Part shown: piece after piece, positions 26,444-35,506 of the stretch
How the letters are laid out: each line of letters opens with the position of its first letter
How positions within the stretch are numbered: the stretch's first letter is position 1
DNA from: a candidate division Zixibacteria bacterium SM23_81
GTDB taxonomy: Bacteria; SM23-81
Assembly: GCA_001304015.1 (NCBI GenBank)
Contig: LJUY01000007.1
Location: 15,531 to 79,530, forward strand
DNA length: 64,000 bases
Direction: 5' to 3'
The notes under the pieces: generated by a model
The model's input: the letters and a program-made list of their open reading frames with translations, nothing else
Database searches by the model: none
What the model was told of the DNA's origin: nothing
Program-made: the position numbers and the translations under genes

Positions 26444-27741
26444 CTACCTGAGCAAAATCATCTTGATGGTTTCTACAGAACGGCCGCTCCTTAGTTGACA
26501 GAAGTAGATACCGCTTGCCGCCGGGCAACCATGGAGGTCCTGGCCGTTCCAGCTCACATGGTAGGCACCGGATGTTTGTTCCTCATCCACAAGAATCTTG
26601 GTTAATTGCCCATTGACGTTGTAGATTCTGATGGTCACCGGACCAGCCTGGGGCAATTGGTAGTTGATCCACGTGTCTGGGTTGAAGGGGTTGGGGTAGT
26701 TGGAGAAGAGCTGGAACGTTTTGGGCTGAGCATCGCTGAGGGGAGAGAATTCAACGGAAACAAGATAATCTCCACCACCAAAGATCCAGGTATCATCGTC
26801 GTAGCCACTGGCTTCATCTCCTCCAAATAATATCGGGAGACTCGATCCGTCCATGCTGGTCTCGGAGAGCCGGTGGTAATTTCTCGCCGAAGGCTGGGTG
26901 GTATTGGCGTCTAGGGTCCAGCTTGTCTCTCCCAGATCGAAGATCCAGGTCTCATCGCTGCGCACGGCTCCGGGGAGCCTTCCGCCGAACAGAAGCACCT
27001 GATCTCCGCCGATGTAAGCCATATCAGAGGCCTGTCGCACCGAGGGTTTGGCAGAGGGACTGAGCTGGGTCCATGTGGTGTCTCCCAGATCAAAGACCCA
27101 GGTCTCATCGTCCTCAAACGTATCGTAGCCTCCAAACAGAAGCACCTGATCCCCGCCGATGAATGCCATAGCATGCATGCTTCGCCCCGAAGGTTGGGAT
27201 GCAGGGCTGAGCTGGATCCATGTGGTGTCTCCCAGATCAAAGACCCAGGTCTCATCGTTCTTACCGGCAGCATCTTCCCCGCCAAACAGAAGCACCTGAC
27301 CCTCTCCGATGTAGGCTAAAGAATGCATGTTTCGCGGCGATGGTTTGAGTACGGGGTTAAGGTGGGTCCATGCGGTGTCGCTCAGATCGAAGATCCAGGT
27401 CTCGTCATTCTTCCCAGCAGCTGTGAGCCCGCCAAACATGAGCACCTGATCCCCTCCGATATAAGCCACGGCATGAGTCAATCGCGCTGGGGGTTGGGAT
27501 GTGGGGCTAAGCTGAACCCAGGTTGTATATCGCCCAGATCAAAAAACCAGGTATCGCCGAGGAAGGAGGTAAAGCCTCCGCCAAACAGAAGCACCTGATC
27601 CTCTCCGATGCAAGCCATATCATGCTGCGCACGTCTCGAGGGGTAAGAAGAGGGGAATACTTGAGTCCAGTCGTCAAGGGCATACGCTGCTCCAGCGAAG
27701 AGCAGGCAAGCCATGAATAGACTAAAAATGGCCATTTTCAT
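26444..27741 (-). pseudogene. Kelch-repeat surface protein broken by a 2-bp insertion
   Basis: Exported beta-propeller protein. The ATG at 27741 (AAAGGAGGT upstream) opens a signal peptide ending ALD and the first Kelch blade (DQVLLFGGGF, DTWFFDLGD). The frame then runs to a stop at 27478. The same blade continues in another frame as TTWVQLSP and on through five more Kelch units (each with QVLLFGG and DETWVFDLGDTTW) to NYPNPFNPDTWI and IKMILLR. At 27526-27530 the sequence has GATATACAACC where the other blades suggest GATACAACC, so one extra AT explains the break. Whole length would be about 430 residues. Either a recent lesion or an assembly error; the rest is intact. Confidence 0.85.
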
Positions 27742-27789
27742 CGTTGGGACCTCCTTTCGTATCGTTTTGTTCTCAATCTTTTGCCTATA

Positions 27790-27817
27790 AATCTATGGGA
27801 TGGTAATTTGATGTCAA
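27790..27817 (-). promoter_or_regulatory. Promoter of the Kelch gene
   Basis: TTGACA (27812-27817) and TAGATT (27790-27795) on the minus strand, 16 bp apart, about 50 bp before the ATG at 27741. The rest of the 316-bp gap 27742-28057 is AT-rich and holds no recognisable gene or RNA. Confidence 0.55.
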
Positions 27818-28057
27818 GGTTTTTTTCTCTGATTGTGCAGAAACCTATGGTCGCGGGGCTGTTTTTTTCTTCGGGGATAAATGAGGGAGAGATTGAAGAG
27901 GTATGAGCTGTGACTTGTTTTTATGGAAAAACTAGGGGTCAAGGATAGAGGGTTGAGGCTTTAGGATTTGGGGGAAAAGCAATACTTGACCAGATTCTCA
28001 AAAAGGCACCAGAAAATCTTCAGAGTGATTGAGCCGGGATCCCTCACCCCTGTTCAC

Positions 28058-28669
28058 TCACAGATACCCCATGATCTTCAAATGCTTGCGGATGAGCTCC
28101 TCTTCCTCAGCGCTATAGGGTGAGATACGGGCCTTAGGAATATACCCAAGAACTTCCAGGGTCATGAGGATCCGCTTTAGACCCTCTTCGGGCGATTCCT
28201 GATCCGTCTCTACGACGACCTCAGGCTTCAGGGGCGCCTCGTAGGGGTCATCGATGCCGGCCACATGTTTGATCTCACCAGCGGTGGCACGTGAGTATAG
28301 CCGGTTCTTGTCCCGCCTGCGAAGCTCCTCCAAGGAGCACTTACAGTAAACTTCGATGTAGGCGCCGAGCATTTTCCGATTGCGTTCTCGAGCCTCCCGG
28401 ATGGGCGAGATGGCCACGGCGATGGCCGCCACACCGTTTTTGGCTAAAAGACGGCACACCTCACCCATGCGGCGGATGTTTTTTTCTCTATCCTTCAGAG
28501 AAAAGCCCAAACCCTCGCTGATGATTTTGCGGATCTCTTTGCCCTGGATGATCTCCGACCGAATGTCCCGGCCAACTAACGCATGATCCAGCATCTCGGC
28601 CAGAGTGGTCTTGCCGGAACCAGAGAGGCCCGTGAACCATACCGTGAAAGCTTTCTTTTTCCCTTTCAT
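28058..28669 (-). CDS. cysC: Adenylylsulfate kinase-like protein
   Basis: P-loop kinase of the APS kinase family, 203 residues, which normally makes PAPS from APS and ATP. GLSGSGKTT is the Walker A motif; LGFSLKDREKNIRR, AVAISPIREARERNR and the substrate-binding DDPYEAPLKPEV region match the family. One difference stands out: the usual DGD after the second strand is QGK here (EIIQGKEIRKI). A C-terminal tail of about 25 residues follows the kinase core. It comes 16 bp after a sulfate-type symporter gene, so uptake and activation of sulfate may be coupled. ATG 28669 has GGGGA six bases before it; a TTG lies four codons upstream. Confidence 0.85.
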   Translation of the reverse strand: MKGKKKAFTVWFTGLSGSGKTTLAEMLDHALVGRDIRSEIIQGKEIRKIISEGLGFSLKDREKNIRRMGEVCRLLAKNGVAAIAVAISPIREARERNRKMLGAYIEVYCKCSLEELRRRDKNRLYSRATAGEIKHVAGIDDPYEAPLKPEVVVETDQESPEEGLKRILMTLEVLGYIPKARISPYSAEEEELIRKHLKIMGYL

Positions 28670-28685
28670 ATTGTTCCCCAAAGGG

Positions 28686-30089
28686 TTAATAAATCAGACC
28701 GATGAGAGGCCAATAAAGCTTCATCACCAGCATGAGCACCAATATGGCCGCCAGGTTCAGAAACATCCCTTTGCGAGCCACCTGGCTGATGCTGTAATAG
28801 CCCGCTGAAAATGAGATAGCGTTAGGAGGGCTGCCCATGGGGAGGCAGAAGGGCAGACCTGCCGGAATGGTAATGGCGAAAACCATGAGGATCGGGGAGA
28901 TGCCAAACTTGTTGGCAATTCCAAATCCCAAGGGTATTAAAACAGCAACAGCGGCTGTGTTGCTGATGGCCTCGGTGAGCAGAATGCTGATGATGGCCAG
29001 TAGGACAAGAACTGCATAGACGGGAAGCTGCCCGAATGGCAAATAATTAATAAGCAGGTCCTCGATAGCTTTTGTCTCGGTGAGGGCCTTCCCGATGGCG
29101 ATGGCTCCACCGTACATCACGACCACGCCCCAATTCACATAGTCCTCAATTTCCGCCCACCGTACGATCTTCAGGACAAAGAGCAGGACGGCGGCAAGAA
29201 CGGAGATCTCTGCCAAGCCGATGTAATTGCCCAGGGTGATCCAACACAAGATAGTGCACAGGATAAGAAGTCCCATTCTTTTTTCCTGAGCGCTCATGGT
29301 GCCGATTCGTTCCAGCTCCGTACGTAAAAACAAGCTAGCCCTCTTCACGTCGGCGATGTCGATGCGGAAAAAGATGGACAATGCCAGCCATGCCAGGGGA
29401 ACCATGAGGATCACCACAGGGATGGCCGCCTTCACCCATGTCAGGAAGCCAATGTTCAAGCCGTAGGCTTCCCGGAGCAGGCCCACGGCCAATGGCGCTC
29501 TGGCACCACCGAGAAAGGTTCCCACCCCTCCGATAATGGCGCCCCACGCCAGGCTGAGAAACAGCGCCTTGCCGTATTCGCTCTTGAGGGGGCGGAGATT
29601 CAATTGTAAGGAGACCTCGAGGACGATGGGAAACATCATGGCCGCCACGGCATGTTCCGGCATCCACAGGGCGAAGAAAGTGCATGTCAGGAGGATTCCG
29701 AAAAGCAGAAAGCGCGGGCTACGGTCGAAACGCTCTAAAAAAAGAAGGGCTATGCGTTTGCTGAGCCCTGTTCTGATCATGGCCGCCGTAAGCATAAAGA
29801 CGCCCATCAGGAAGAAGACGGCCTGGTTCCCGAAGAAGGAGAAAGCCCGACCGGGCTCCATGATGCCCAGAAGGGGAATGAGGACGATGGCCAGCAGGCT
29901 GGTGGCCGCCAGGGGTATGAGATTGGTGACCCATAGAGCCAGGCAGAGGACGAAGATGGCCAGGGCATTTCGCCCGGGCTCGGTCAGCCCTTGTGGGGGA
30001 GACTGAGAGAGAAGGAGCAGCGCCAGAATTAGGGCGAAGGAAAAGATGGCCAGTTTTGCAAAGAAACTGGTTCGTCTCCGTGAGGCCAT
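28686..30089 (-). CDS. SLC13/DASS-family sodium:sulfate or dicarboxylate symporter
   Basis: Inner-membrane transporter of 467 residues with 11 or more hydrophobic segments. Family marks: GTFLGGARAPLAVGLL and TEAISNTAAVAVLIP, the two SNT-like substrate and sodium sites (the first is less canonical), and the late PAGLPFCLPMGSPPNA segment. DASS members carry sulfate or C4-C6 dicarboxylates; the APS-kinase-like gene directly downstream favours sulfate or a related oxyanion here. GAGGG precedes the ATG by six bases. Confidence 0.88.
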   Translation of the reverse strand: MASRRRTSFFAKLAIFSFALILALLLLSQSPPQGLTEPGRNALAIFVLCLALWVTNLIPLAATSLLAIVLIPLLGIMEPGRAFSFFGNQAVFFLMGVFMLTAAMIRTGLSKRIALLFLERFDRSPRFLLFGILLTCTFFALWMPEHAVAAMMFPIVLEVSLQLNLRPLKSEYGKALFLSLAWGAIIGGVGTFLGGARAPLAVGLLREAYGLNIGFLTWVKAAIPVVILMVPLAWLALSIFFRIDIADVKRASLFLRTELERIGTMSAQEKRMGLLILCTILCWITLGNYIGLAEISVLAAVLLFVLKIVRWAEIEDYVNWGVVVMYGGAIAIGKALTETKAIEDLLINYLPFGQLPVYAVLVLLAIISILLTEAISNTAAVAVLIPLGFGIANKFGISPILMVFAITIPAGLPFCLPMGSPPNAISFSAGYYSISQVARKGMFLNLAAILVLMLVMKLYWPLIGLIY

Positions 30090-30163
30090 GGGTGCCCTCA
30101 GATGATATCAGCAACTGGAGAGTAGGGGAGATTACTTCTCCAGAACCATTCTAATAATTCCCC

Positions 30164-30192
30164 AAATTAGCATAAGGTCGTAGTAAATGCAA
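30164..30192 (-). promoter_or_regulatory. Possible promoter of the symporter-cysC operon
   Basis: TTGCAT (30187-30192) and TAATTT (30164-30169) on the minus strand, 17 bp apart, about 75 bp before the ATG at 30089. Matches to consensus are moderate. Nearby, GGGACGCGTCCC at 30224-30235 is a perfect 12-bp palindrome just after the next gene's stop. Confidence 0.4.
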
Positions 30193-30247
30193 GGGAAAAG
30201 GAATCTCGAATATCATTAGGCTCGGGACGCGTCCCCTGGATCTGGCT

Positions 30248-32476
30248 CTATTTTAAAAGGACCATCTTCCTGGTGCCGACGAAAGGGCCGACTCGAAGCA
30301 CGTAGAAGTAAATGCCACTGCTTACCCGATGGTCCTCGTCATCCTGGCCATTCCAGGTCACCCTGTGGAAGCCCGGTGCCAATGGAGCCTCAAGTAGGGT
30401 CCGGACTTGTTGTCCCAGGAGATTGTAAATCCTCAAGGTGGTCTGTTGGAGGCCCTCTCCGGGAAGGGCAAAGGTGATAGTGGTGGTGGGATTAAAGGGA
30501 TTGGGGTAATTTTGGTGCAGAGTGAATACTCGCGGTAGGGGGAGCTCATCCTGGAGCGCTGACTCCACCGGGGTGAACAGGCCGAAGTAGCCCAAGACTC
30601 TACCCATGACGGCAGTACGATCGCTCTCGGGATAGACGGTCTCAAAAGGAAAACCCAGATAGACCAGCCGACCCTCTTGGTTTGATCGACCGAAAACGCC
30701 CTGATATTGAACTCCCGCCTTATAAGAGGTGCCTGAATAGACCAAGTTCACCACGCTGGCTCCCATCTCGGCGATGGCATCAGGCTTATTTTCCTCGTAG
30801 ATCCCGTGGGTGCCGTCGTCGAAGGCGAAGTTCAGACCATCGAAGATGGTGCCGATAACGCCCTCTACGGTATTGGCCTCGGCGTCATCGGTGACATATT
30901 CGGCCTTCAAAATCTGATGGTAGAAGTCAGCGTCAGCCGTTGAGCCCAGCTCCACCAGATCGTAACCCACCTCTGATCCAGACAGAAAGAAATTCCCTCC
31001 ACCCTCTAGGTAAGTGGTCACTAAGCTCTGCTCGGTGGGGGTGAATGTGGAGTCCTCCTGGCCCTCGTCACCCAGGATCCAGATGACGGCATGGTAGTCA
31101 GCCAGGGGAATGCTGTCTAGGACAGCCGCCTCGTTGGCGCAGCAATCGAAGGCTACCCCCAAAGCGTCAAGGGCTCTGGCGTGGCTGAAAGCAAAGGGAT
31201 GAGACGGTTGCGTCCAGCTGTCGGAGGTGCGATCAAAACCGTCCACCAACAGGACCTTGGGTCCCACATCAGTGAGGCGAGTCCCATAGATGTCGGACTC
31301 AAGGCTCTCGTTGGGTATGGCCGCCGAGTCCACCGCGGTGAGCTTGAAGAAGAGAGAATGGTCGTTTTGGAAATCGGCCGTTAACTGGGTGGTAGTATCC
31401 GGTAAGTCGTCCTCATCGTAGTTGCAGTACCAATTTATACCGTCATAGCTGTGATGGAGCCGGTATCCCTTCAAATCGGGCTCCTTGTTGGCCTGCCATG
31501 AGACCGTCAGGCTATTATCCCTCGTGCCCGTGACCGATTTCAACACCGGCGTCGCGGGGCGCTCCACATCCTGCTCGGCCACCTCCACCCACACGGTGGT
31601 GGTGTCCCAGTTATCCCTGGTGTCACAGCAATACACGGCCACCAGGTAGTGACCGGGGTCCACCCAGCGGGTGTCCCAGTAGCTGTCGTGAGAGATCTGA
31701 TTGGTGACGATGTAGTAGTAGACAGAGGTGCTGGAGCCGGGGAAATACACGTTCGTGATGTAGGAGTCAGAGGGCTTGGTATCGAAGGTGAAGGGGAAAT
31801 GAGGTCCCTCCACGGAGGTAGTGTCCTCGGCCGCAAAGACCTGCCATCCGATGGAGTAGACCCCGTTGTTGCCCCCGTATGTGCTCATGTCTGTCCGATC
31901 ATAAGACCGTGACACGATGTCAACCAGGCCTGAGACCTTGGCTGTGGGAAACAGCTGGGTGGTACCATTCTCGTAGAAATTGATGGTCTGAACCGTCGGT
32001 TTATAGGGATCCTCGAAGGGGTAGAGACCACCAGGCCTGAGGGCGTTGATGATGGTGGTCCCGGAAGCACCGCCACCATCCTTGAAGTGGATGTGGTTTT
32101 GATCATTGGTGGTTCCCACCACGTCCCCTTGCTGGATGGGGTCGCCCACATGGAGGTCTGGATGGGGATTGACGTGGACGTAGCAAAAACGTCCCACGCG
32201 TATATATGCGTTGGCCCCGGAGGGATCCACGGTCAGGACGGTGCCGTCAGCAACCGACAACACAGCCCCGCCATAACCCAGGGGGATGTCCGTCCCATCG
32301 TGAAAGTGGTCTCGGTCGCCGCGGCACTCGCCGAAGGTGGCCGAGACGTTATGCTGGACGTCCATGGGAGCTAAAGGCCAGGGATACGTGGCCCCTGAGG
32401 AGGATGCCAGAACGAGGCTCCCTGCGCTGAGCGCCAGCAGGCTCAGGCAGAGGGCTGTCTTATTGATTGTGCGCAT
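30248..32476 (-). CDS. M23 (LytM-type) peptidase-like surface protein with sorting module
   Basis: Exported protein of 742 residues. Signal peptide to about residue 25; M23 domain (about 30-140) with the zinc motifs HDGTD (His59, Asp63) and HIH (His128, His130), so it may cut peptidoglycan cross-bridges. FN3-like domains follow (near 305-400: PATPVLKSVTGTRDNS), then a flavodoxin-like or ThuA-like part (KVLLVDGFDRTSDSW to RLVYLGFPFETV) and the sorting module NYPNPFNPTTTI ending RKMVLLK. It overlaps the preceding gene by 17 bp. Confidence 0.88.
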   Translation of the reverse strand: MRTINKTALCLSLLALSAGSLVLASSSGATYPWPLAPMDVQHNVSATFGECRGDRDHFHDGTDIPLGYGGAVLSVADGTVLTVDPSGANAYIRVGRFCYVHVNPHPDLHVGDPIQQGDVVGTTNDQNHIHFKDGGGASGTTIINALRPGGLYPFEDPYKPTVQTINFYENGTTQLFPTAKVSGLVDIVSRSYDRTDMSTYGGNNGVYSIGWQVFAAEDTTSVEGPHFPFTFDTKPSDSYITNVYFPGSSTSVYYYIVTNQISHDSYWDTRWVDPGHYLVAVYCCDTRDNWDTTTVWVEVAEQDVERPATPVLKSVTGTRDNSLTVSWQANKEPDLKGYRLHHSYDGINWYCNYDEDDLPDTTTQLTADFQNDHSLFFKLTAVDSAAIPNESLESDIYGTRLTDVGPKVLLVDGFDRTSDSWTQPSHPFAFSHARALDALGVAFDCCANEAAVLDSIPLADYHAVIWILGDEGQEDSTFTPTEQSLVTTYLEGGGNFFLSGSEVGYDLVELGSTADADFYHQILKAEYVTDDAEANTVEGVIGTIFDGLNFAFDDGTHGIYEENKPDAIAEMGASVVNLVYSGTSYKAGVQYQGVFGRSNQEGRLVYLGFPFETVYPESDRTAVMGRVLGYFGLFTPVESALQDELPLPRVFTLHQNYPNPFNPTTTITFALPGEGLQQTTLRIYNLLGQQVRTLLEAPLAPGFHRVTWNGQDDEDHRVSSGIYFYVLRVGPFVGTRKMVLLK

Positions 32477-33707
32477 AGATTAGATACCTTTTGTCGAAGG
32501 CTAAAAGAAACCGGGAGTTCTCATCCAGAAATTTTGCAAGAGGTTGGAGGAATCTCTCCTCAGGGAACGTCTTCTCCCAGACCTGGTGACCTTCCTCATC
32601 GAAGAGCAAGATCTGTGGCGACTGGTAGACGAACTGGGGGCCATGGTATCTTCCTGGGGCCAGCTCAACAAGAGCAAGTTGTCCGTTGGGAGACAGGTCC
32701 AAAGCTCGTATCTGGCCCGCCTTGCTGGGCAGAAGGTGTTCCCATAAGAGCTGGCCCGTTTGGGTCTCCACCAGATGAATGGAGTTCTTCTGGCCTAAAA
32801 GGAGAAACCGTCCGTCAGAGGAGAAGTCTGCGTAGCGGAAGGGAAATTCGTATGTGTGCTGTAAATTTCCATCCAGGTCGTAGAGGTGCGTGGATCGCTC
32901 TACGGCGTTCAACCCTTTGACGGAGTGGCCCCCGGCCACAATGGCTTTGCCATCTGAGGAGATCTCAACCGCCATTGAGACCTCATGGGCTAACTCACGA
33001 CGCCACATCTCTGTGCCCTGGTCGTCGAACAAAATCAGATAGCTATGTCCCCTTTCGCGTGGGGATAACTCGGTGCCCGGTCGAGCGTAATGTTTCAACG
33101 CATTGACGACAAAGTAGGTTCCATCTTCGGAAAAGGCACAGGCCACGGGGCGCTCCATCTCGGCCAAAGTTTTGGGGAAGAGAGAGGTCTTCTGGACCAG
33201 AGAGCCGGCCTGGTCGTAAAAAGAGAGAATTCCCTCCAGAGGTTCCACCATAACCAGCATCCCCAGATTGGAGAGATAGAAACTGGGCATGGGCGTGTCA
33301 ATCCCTAAGGATCGACTCAAAGACCAACGTTTCTTCCCCTGCCCATCGTAAAGGGTAAAAGTCAAAGCACTGGGAGATTCGAGCCTTTGATCGGAATCAG
33401 ATAGCTCCTGAATCCCGACGAAATTGCCCTTTTTGGAGAGGAATACTATGGTGTTCTGGCCACGCTCCAGACGCGACAGGACTTGGCCGGATGAGGTCAG
33501 AAACTGCACAGACTTCTGTGCAGCCAACATGGCCGGCCTGTCGCCGGAAAAGCTGACGGTGCTCCAAGCCCCGGGCAGAGAGCCCTCGACGACCAGTTGG
33601 TAGGTCAGCTGCGCTGGTTGATTCCCTCGTCTGCCCAAGGCCATTGCCAAAGAAAATAGACTCATGACCAGGGCCAGAGAGAACATGCAGGTGAGGATTT
33701 TTTTCAC
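32460..33707 (-). CDS. Exported WD40/quinoprotein-like beta-propeller protein
   Basis: Protein of 415 residues starting at a GTG (33707) with GGAG six bases before it; an open frame to 33821 has no ribosome site. A signal peptide ends at AMA near residue 24. The rest is made of propeller-like repeats: FSEDGTYFVVNA, ISSDGKAIVAGG, FSSDGRFLLLGQ and LSPNGQLALVEL, each a short DG turn with hydrophobic strands. Function unknown; such proteins often hold proteins together or track structural loads. Its stop overlaps the start of the M23 gene, so the two are translated together and may act as a pair. Confidence 0.75.
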   Translation of the reverse strand: MKKILTCMFSLALVMSLFSLAMALGRRGNQPAQLTYQLVVEGSLPGAWSTVSFSGDRPAMLAAQKSVQFLTSSGQVLSRLERGQNTIVFLSKKGNFVGIQELSDSDQRLESPSALTFTLYDGQGKKRWSLSRSLGIDTPMPSFYLSNLGMLVMVEPLEGILSFYDQAGSLVQKTSLFPKTLAEMERPVACAFSEDGTYFVVNALKHYARPGTELSPRERGHSYLILFDDQGTEMWRRELAHEVSMAVEISSDGKAIVAGGHSVKGLNAVERSTHLYDLDGNLQHTYEFPFRYADFSSDGRFLLLGQKNSIHLVETQTGQLLWEHLLPSKAGQIRALDLSPNGQLALVELAPGRYHGPQFVYQSPQILLFDEEGHQVWEKTFPEERFLQPLAKFLDENSRFLLAFDKRYLIYAHNQ

Positions 33708-33772
33708 GGATGACTCCTGTATAAGATGAGACCATAGAGAAGTCTTGAGGATTCGGGCATCGATCTTTTCAA

Positions 33773-34325
33773 CTAGAATTTTGATTTCCAATTTTTGGGC
33801 TTTTCTTTGCCTCGTTCCCATTTCAAGGGGTTGTTCATGATATATTCGCGGAGTTCATTCAGATCGTGTTCGTTGGGGATGACATGTTCGTGGTAGTTAC
33901 GTTGCCAAACAGCAGCACCATATGTGATTCGTAGTTCGTTGATCCGTTTGGTCACAGCAGATTTAAAGCCCCGAACGATAGCGCCTATGGTCTGCGAAGG
34001 GGATCGAAATTTATTTTGGATTGTAGGGGCGTATTGCAATACGCCCCTACAATTGATGAAAATTATTGCATGCACATGATTTGGCATAATGGCAAACCTG
34101 TCCAAGGCGATATTAATCCGTAAATTGGCCGTTTTCGTCAATTCATTTTCGACAATGCGACCGAATGAATTCAGTTGCATTTCGACATCCACGACATTGT
34201 CAATTGTCAAACAAGCATCTCTTATCAGGCGCACAAGCCGTGACGAAATAGGCGCCACTTTGGAAATAATCAAAACCTTTTAACCGTAGCGAACGCCGAT
34301 GCTGTCCGTTTGGATATTTTGGCAT
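33773..34325 (-). pseudogene. REP-associated tyrosine transposase (RAYT), frameshifted
   Basis: Y1-type HUH transposase of the RAYT group. The start is visible at ATG 34325: MPKYPNG, then RRSLRLKGFDY and SGAYFVTAC, the classic N-terminus. After CLFDN the frame closes; the protein resumes in another frame at VVDVEMQLN and runs through the HUH motif PNHVH, the catalytic-tyrosine region VWQRNYHEHVI, and YIMNNPLKWE to a stop at 33773. The break is an exact 7-bp tandem duplication, ATTGTCA twice at 34196-34209; removing one copy gives a whole gene of 181 residues. A 34-bp palindrome (34020-34053) lies in its variable loop and is read as GVLQYAPT. Inactive as it stands. Confidence 0.9.
34020..34053. 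repeat. 34-bp perfect palindrome (REP-like) inside the RAYT gene
   Basis: ATTGTAGGGGCGTATTG followed at once by its reverse complement, with no loop. It resembles the REP hairpins that RAYT proteins bind, and it lies in frame within the transposase gene. I saw no second copy in this window. Confidence 0.85.
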
Positions 34326-34442
34326 GACGCTCTGAAGTGGGCTAGAAAGCCAGGCACCTATATCTTGAATCCTTGATTGTTTGGCTGCTTTGCTCTCATT
34401 TACAAATTAACCACTCCTGTTGCCCTTGTCAAGTCTTTCCAC

Positions 34443-34474
34443 AAAAAAGGGGAGAGAGCCAATGCCCTCTCCCC
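34443..34474 (-). terminator. Intrinsic terminator
   Basis: GGGGAGAG, a 10-nt loop, CTCTCCCC and TTTTTT on the minus strand, 15 bp after the stop of the WWDP-module gene at 34489. Confidence 0.9.
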
Positions 34475-34488
34475 GTATCCTCAGGGAC

Positions 34489-35427
34489 TTAGCGCAAGAA
34501 CGTCATCTTGATGCTTTGGGCGAAGCCGTCCGCCTCCATTCGGCAGAAGTATACTCCGCTGGCCAGAATCCCGCCCTGTTGGTCGGTGCCGTTCCAGCTC
34601 ACTCGGTAGCTGCCGGTGGCCATTTCCTCCTCCACCAGCGTATTGACCAGCTGGCCGGTCGCGTTATAAACCTTTAGGCTGACGTGTCCCGCCTTTGCGA
34701 CGATGAACTGAATCTGTGTCTCCGCGTTGAACGGATTGGGATAGTTCTGGGATAGGGTGTGCTGACGCGGCAGCTCGCCGGAGCCCATTGATTGAGGCTC
34801 CACAACGGTGGCCTCTGCTTTCAGAATCTGATAGCTGTCTAGAGAGACCATAGGGCCATCTATAACTCCGTTTCCGTTCACCCAGCCAACGACTGGGTCG
34901 ACGGCTAGATCAAAGGTGACCAGCTGCCAGCCAGTCCAGTCGATGGGAATCCAAGGGCTGCCCTCCATTCCGTCAGAGTCGTCTATGCAAAAGCGAAACT
35001 GATCCAAGCTATTATTCCCGTAGATCCATACCTGCACCTTGTCGTTGCTGGACCAATTGGGGGAACCTTGCATATACTGGGGGTATTCTCTAATGAAACC
35101 CGCCGAGTCGGTATGTTCCCACTGGTATTCCAGCTTGGCAGAGGTCGTCCCAGCGTACACGGTGGTAAATTCGTCAACGAAAACTGAAGAGTTGGTGTTA
35201 TAGGCCTCGCCAGGGCCGTAATAGGTACCATAGGTGCTGCCGCTTCCATCTGGGTCCCACCAGCCGTTTGCGAGGACGCCGCCCTCGTAGTCATCCAAGA
35301 TGGTCGTGTCTCCGAAGGCCGGGACCACCCTTAAGTCGTCGAAGTAAATCTGGGTGATGTCCATCTGGCCCCAACAGATGCCGGCGGAGAGCAGAATGAC
35401 AAAGGTTGTGAGCAATGCTGTTCTCAT
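34489..35427 (-). CDS. Secreted WWDP carbohydrate-binding-like module with sorting module
   Basis: Exported protein of 312 residues: signal peptide to about residue 20 (CWGQ), a single jelly-roll-like module of about 190 residues (DDYEGG, WWDPDGSGST, IYGNNSLDQFRFCIDD, IDWTGWQLVTFDL), then NYPNPFNAETQI and IKMTFLR. The same module precedes the sorting module in the amidase at 15429, with the same key residues, so this is a free-standing version. It may bind a glycan or surface; there is no catalytic domain. AAGGAG precedes the ATG. Flanked by strong terminators on both sides, so it has its own promoter. Confidence 0.8.
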   Translation of the reverse strand: MRTALLTTFVILLSAGICWGQMDITQIYFDDLRVVPAFGDTTILDDYEGGVLANGWWDPDGSGSTYGTYYGPGEAYNTNSSVFVDEFTTVYAGTTSAKLEYQWEHTDSAGFIREYPQYMQGSPNWSSNDKVQVWIYGNNSLDQFRFCIDDSDGMEGSPWIPIDWTGWQLVTFDLAVDPVVGWVNGNGVIDGPMVSLDSYQILKAEATVVEPQSMGSGELPRQHTLSQNYPNPFNAETQIQFIVAKAGHVSLKVYNATGQLVNTLVEEEMATGSYRVSWNGTDQQGGILASGVYFCRMEADGFAQSIKMTFLR

Positions 35428-35457
35428 AACATTTGACTCCTTCAGGCGTTGGAGAAA

Positions 35458-35486
35458 GGGCTGCCGGGCGCTGGGCCCGGCAGCCC
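35458..35486 (-). terminator. Intrinsic terminator, 12-bp stem
   Basis: GGGCTGCCGGGC and GCCCGGCAGCCC around a five-base loop, followed on the minus strand by TTTCT, 20 bp after the stop of the FG-GAP gene. A strong GC-rich stem with a weak U run. Confidence 0.8.
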
Positions 35487-35506
35487 AGGTATGAAAAGGG
35501 CCAGAC

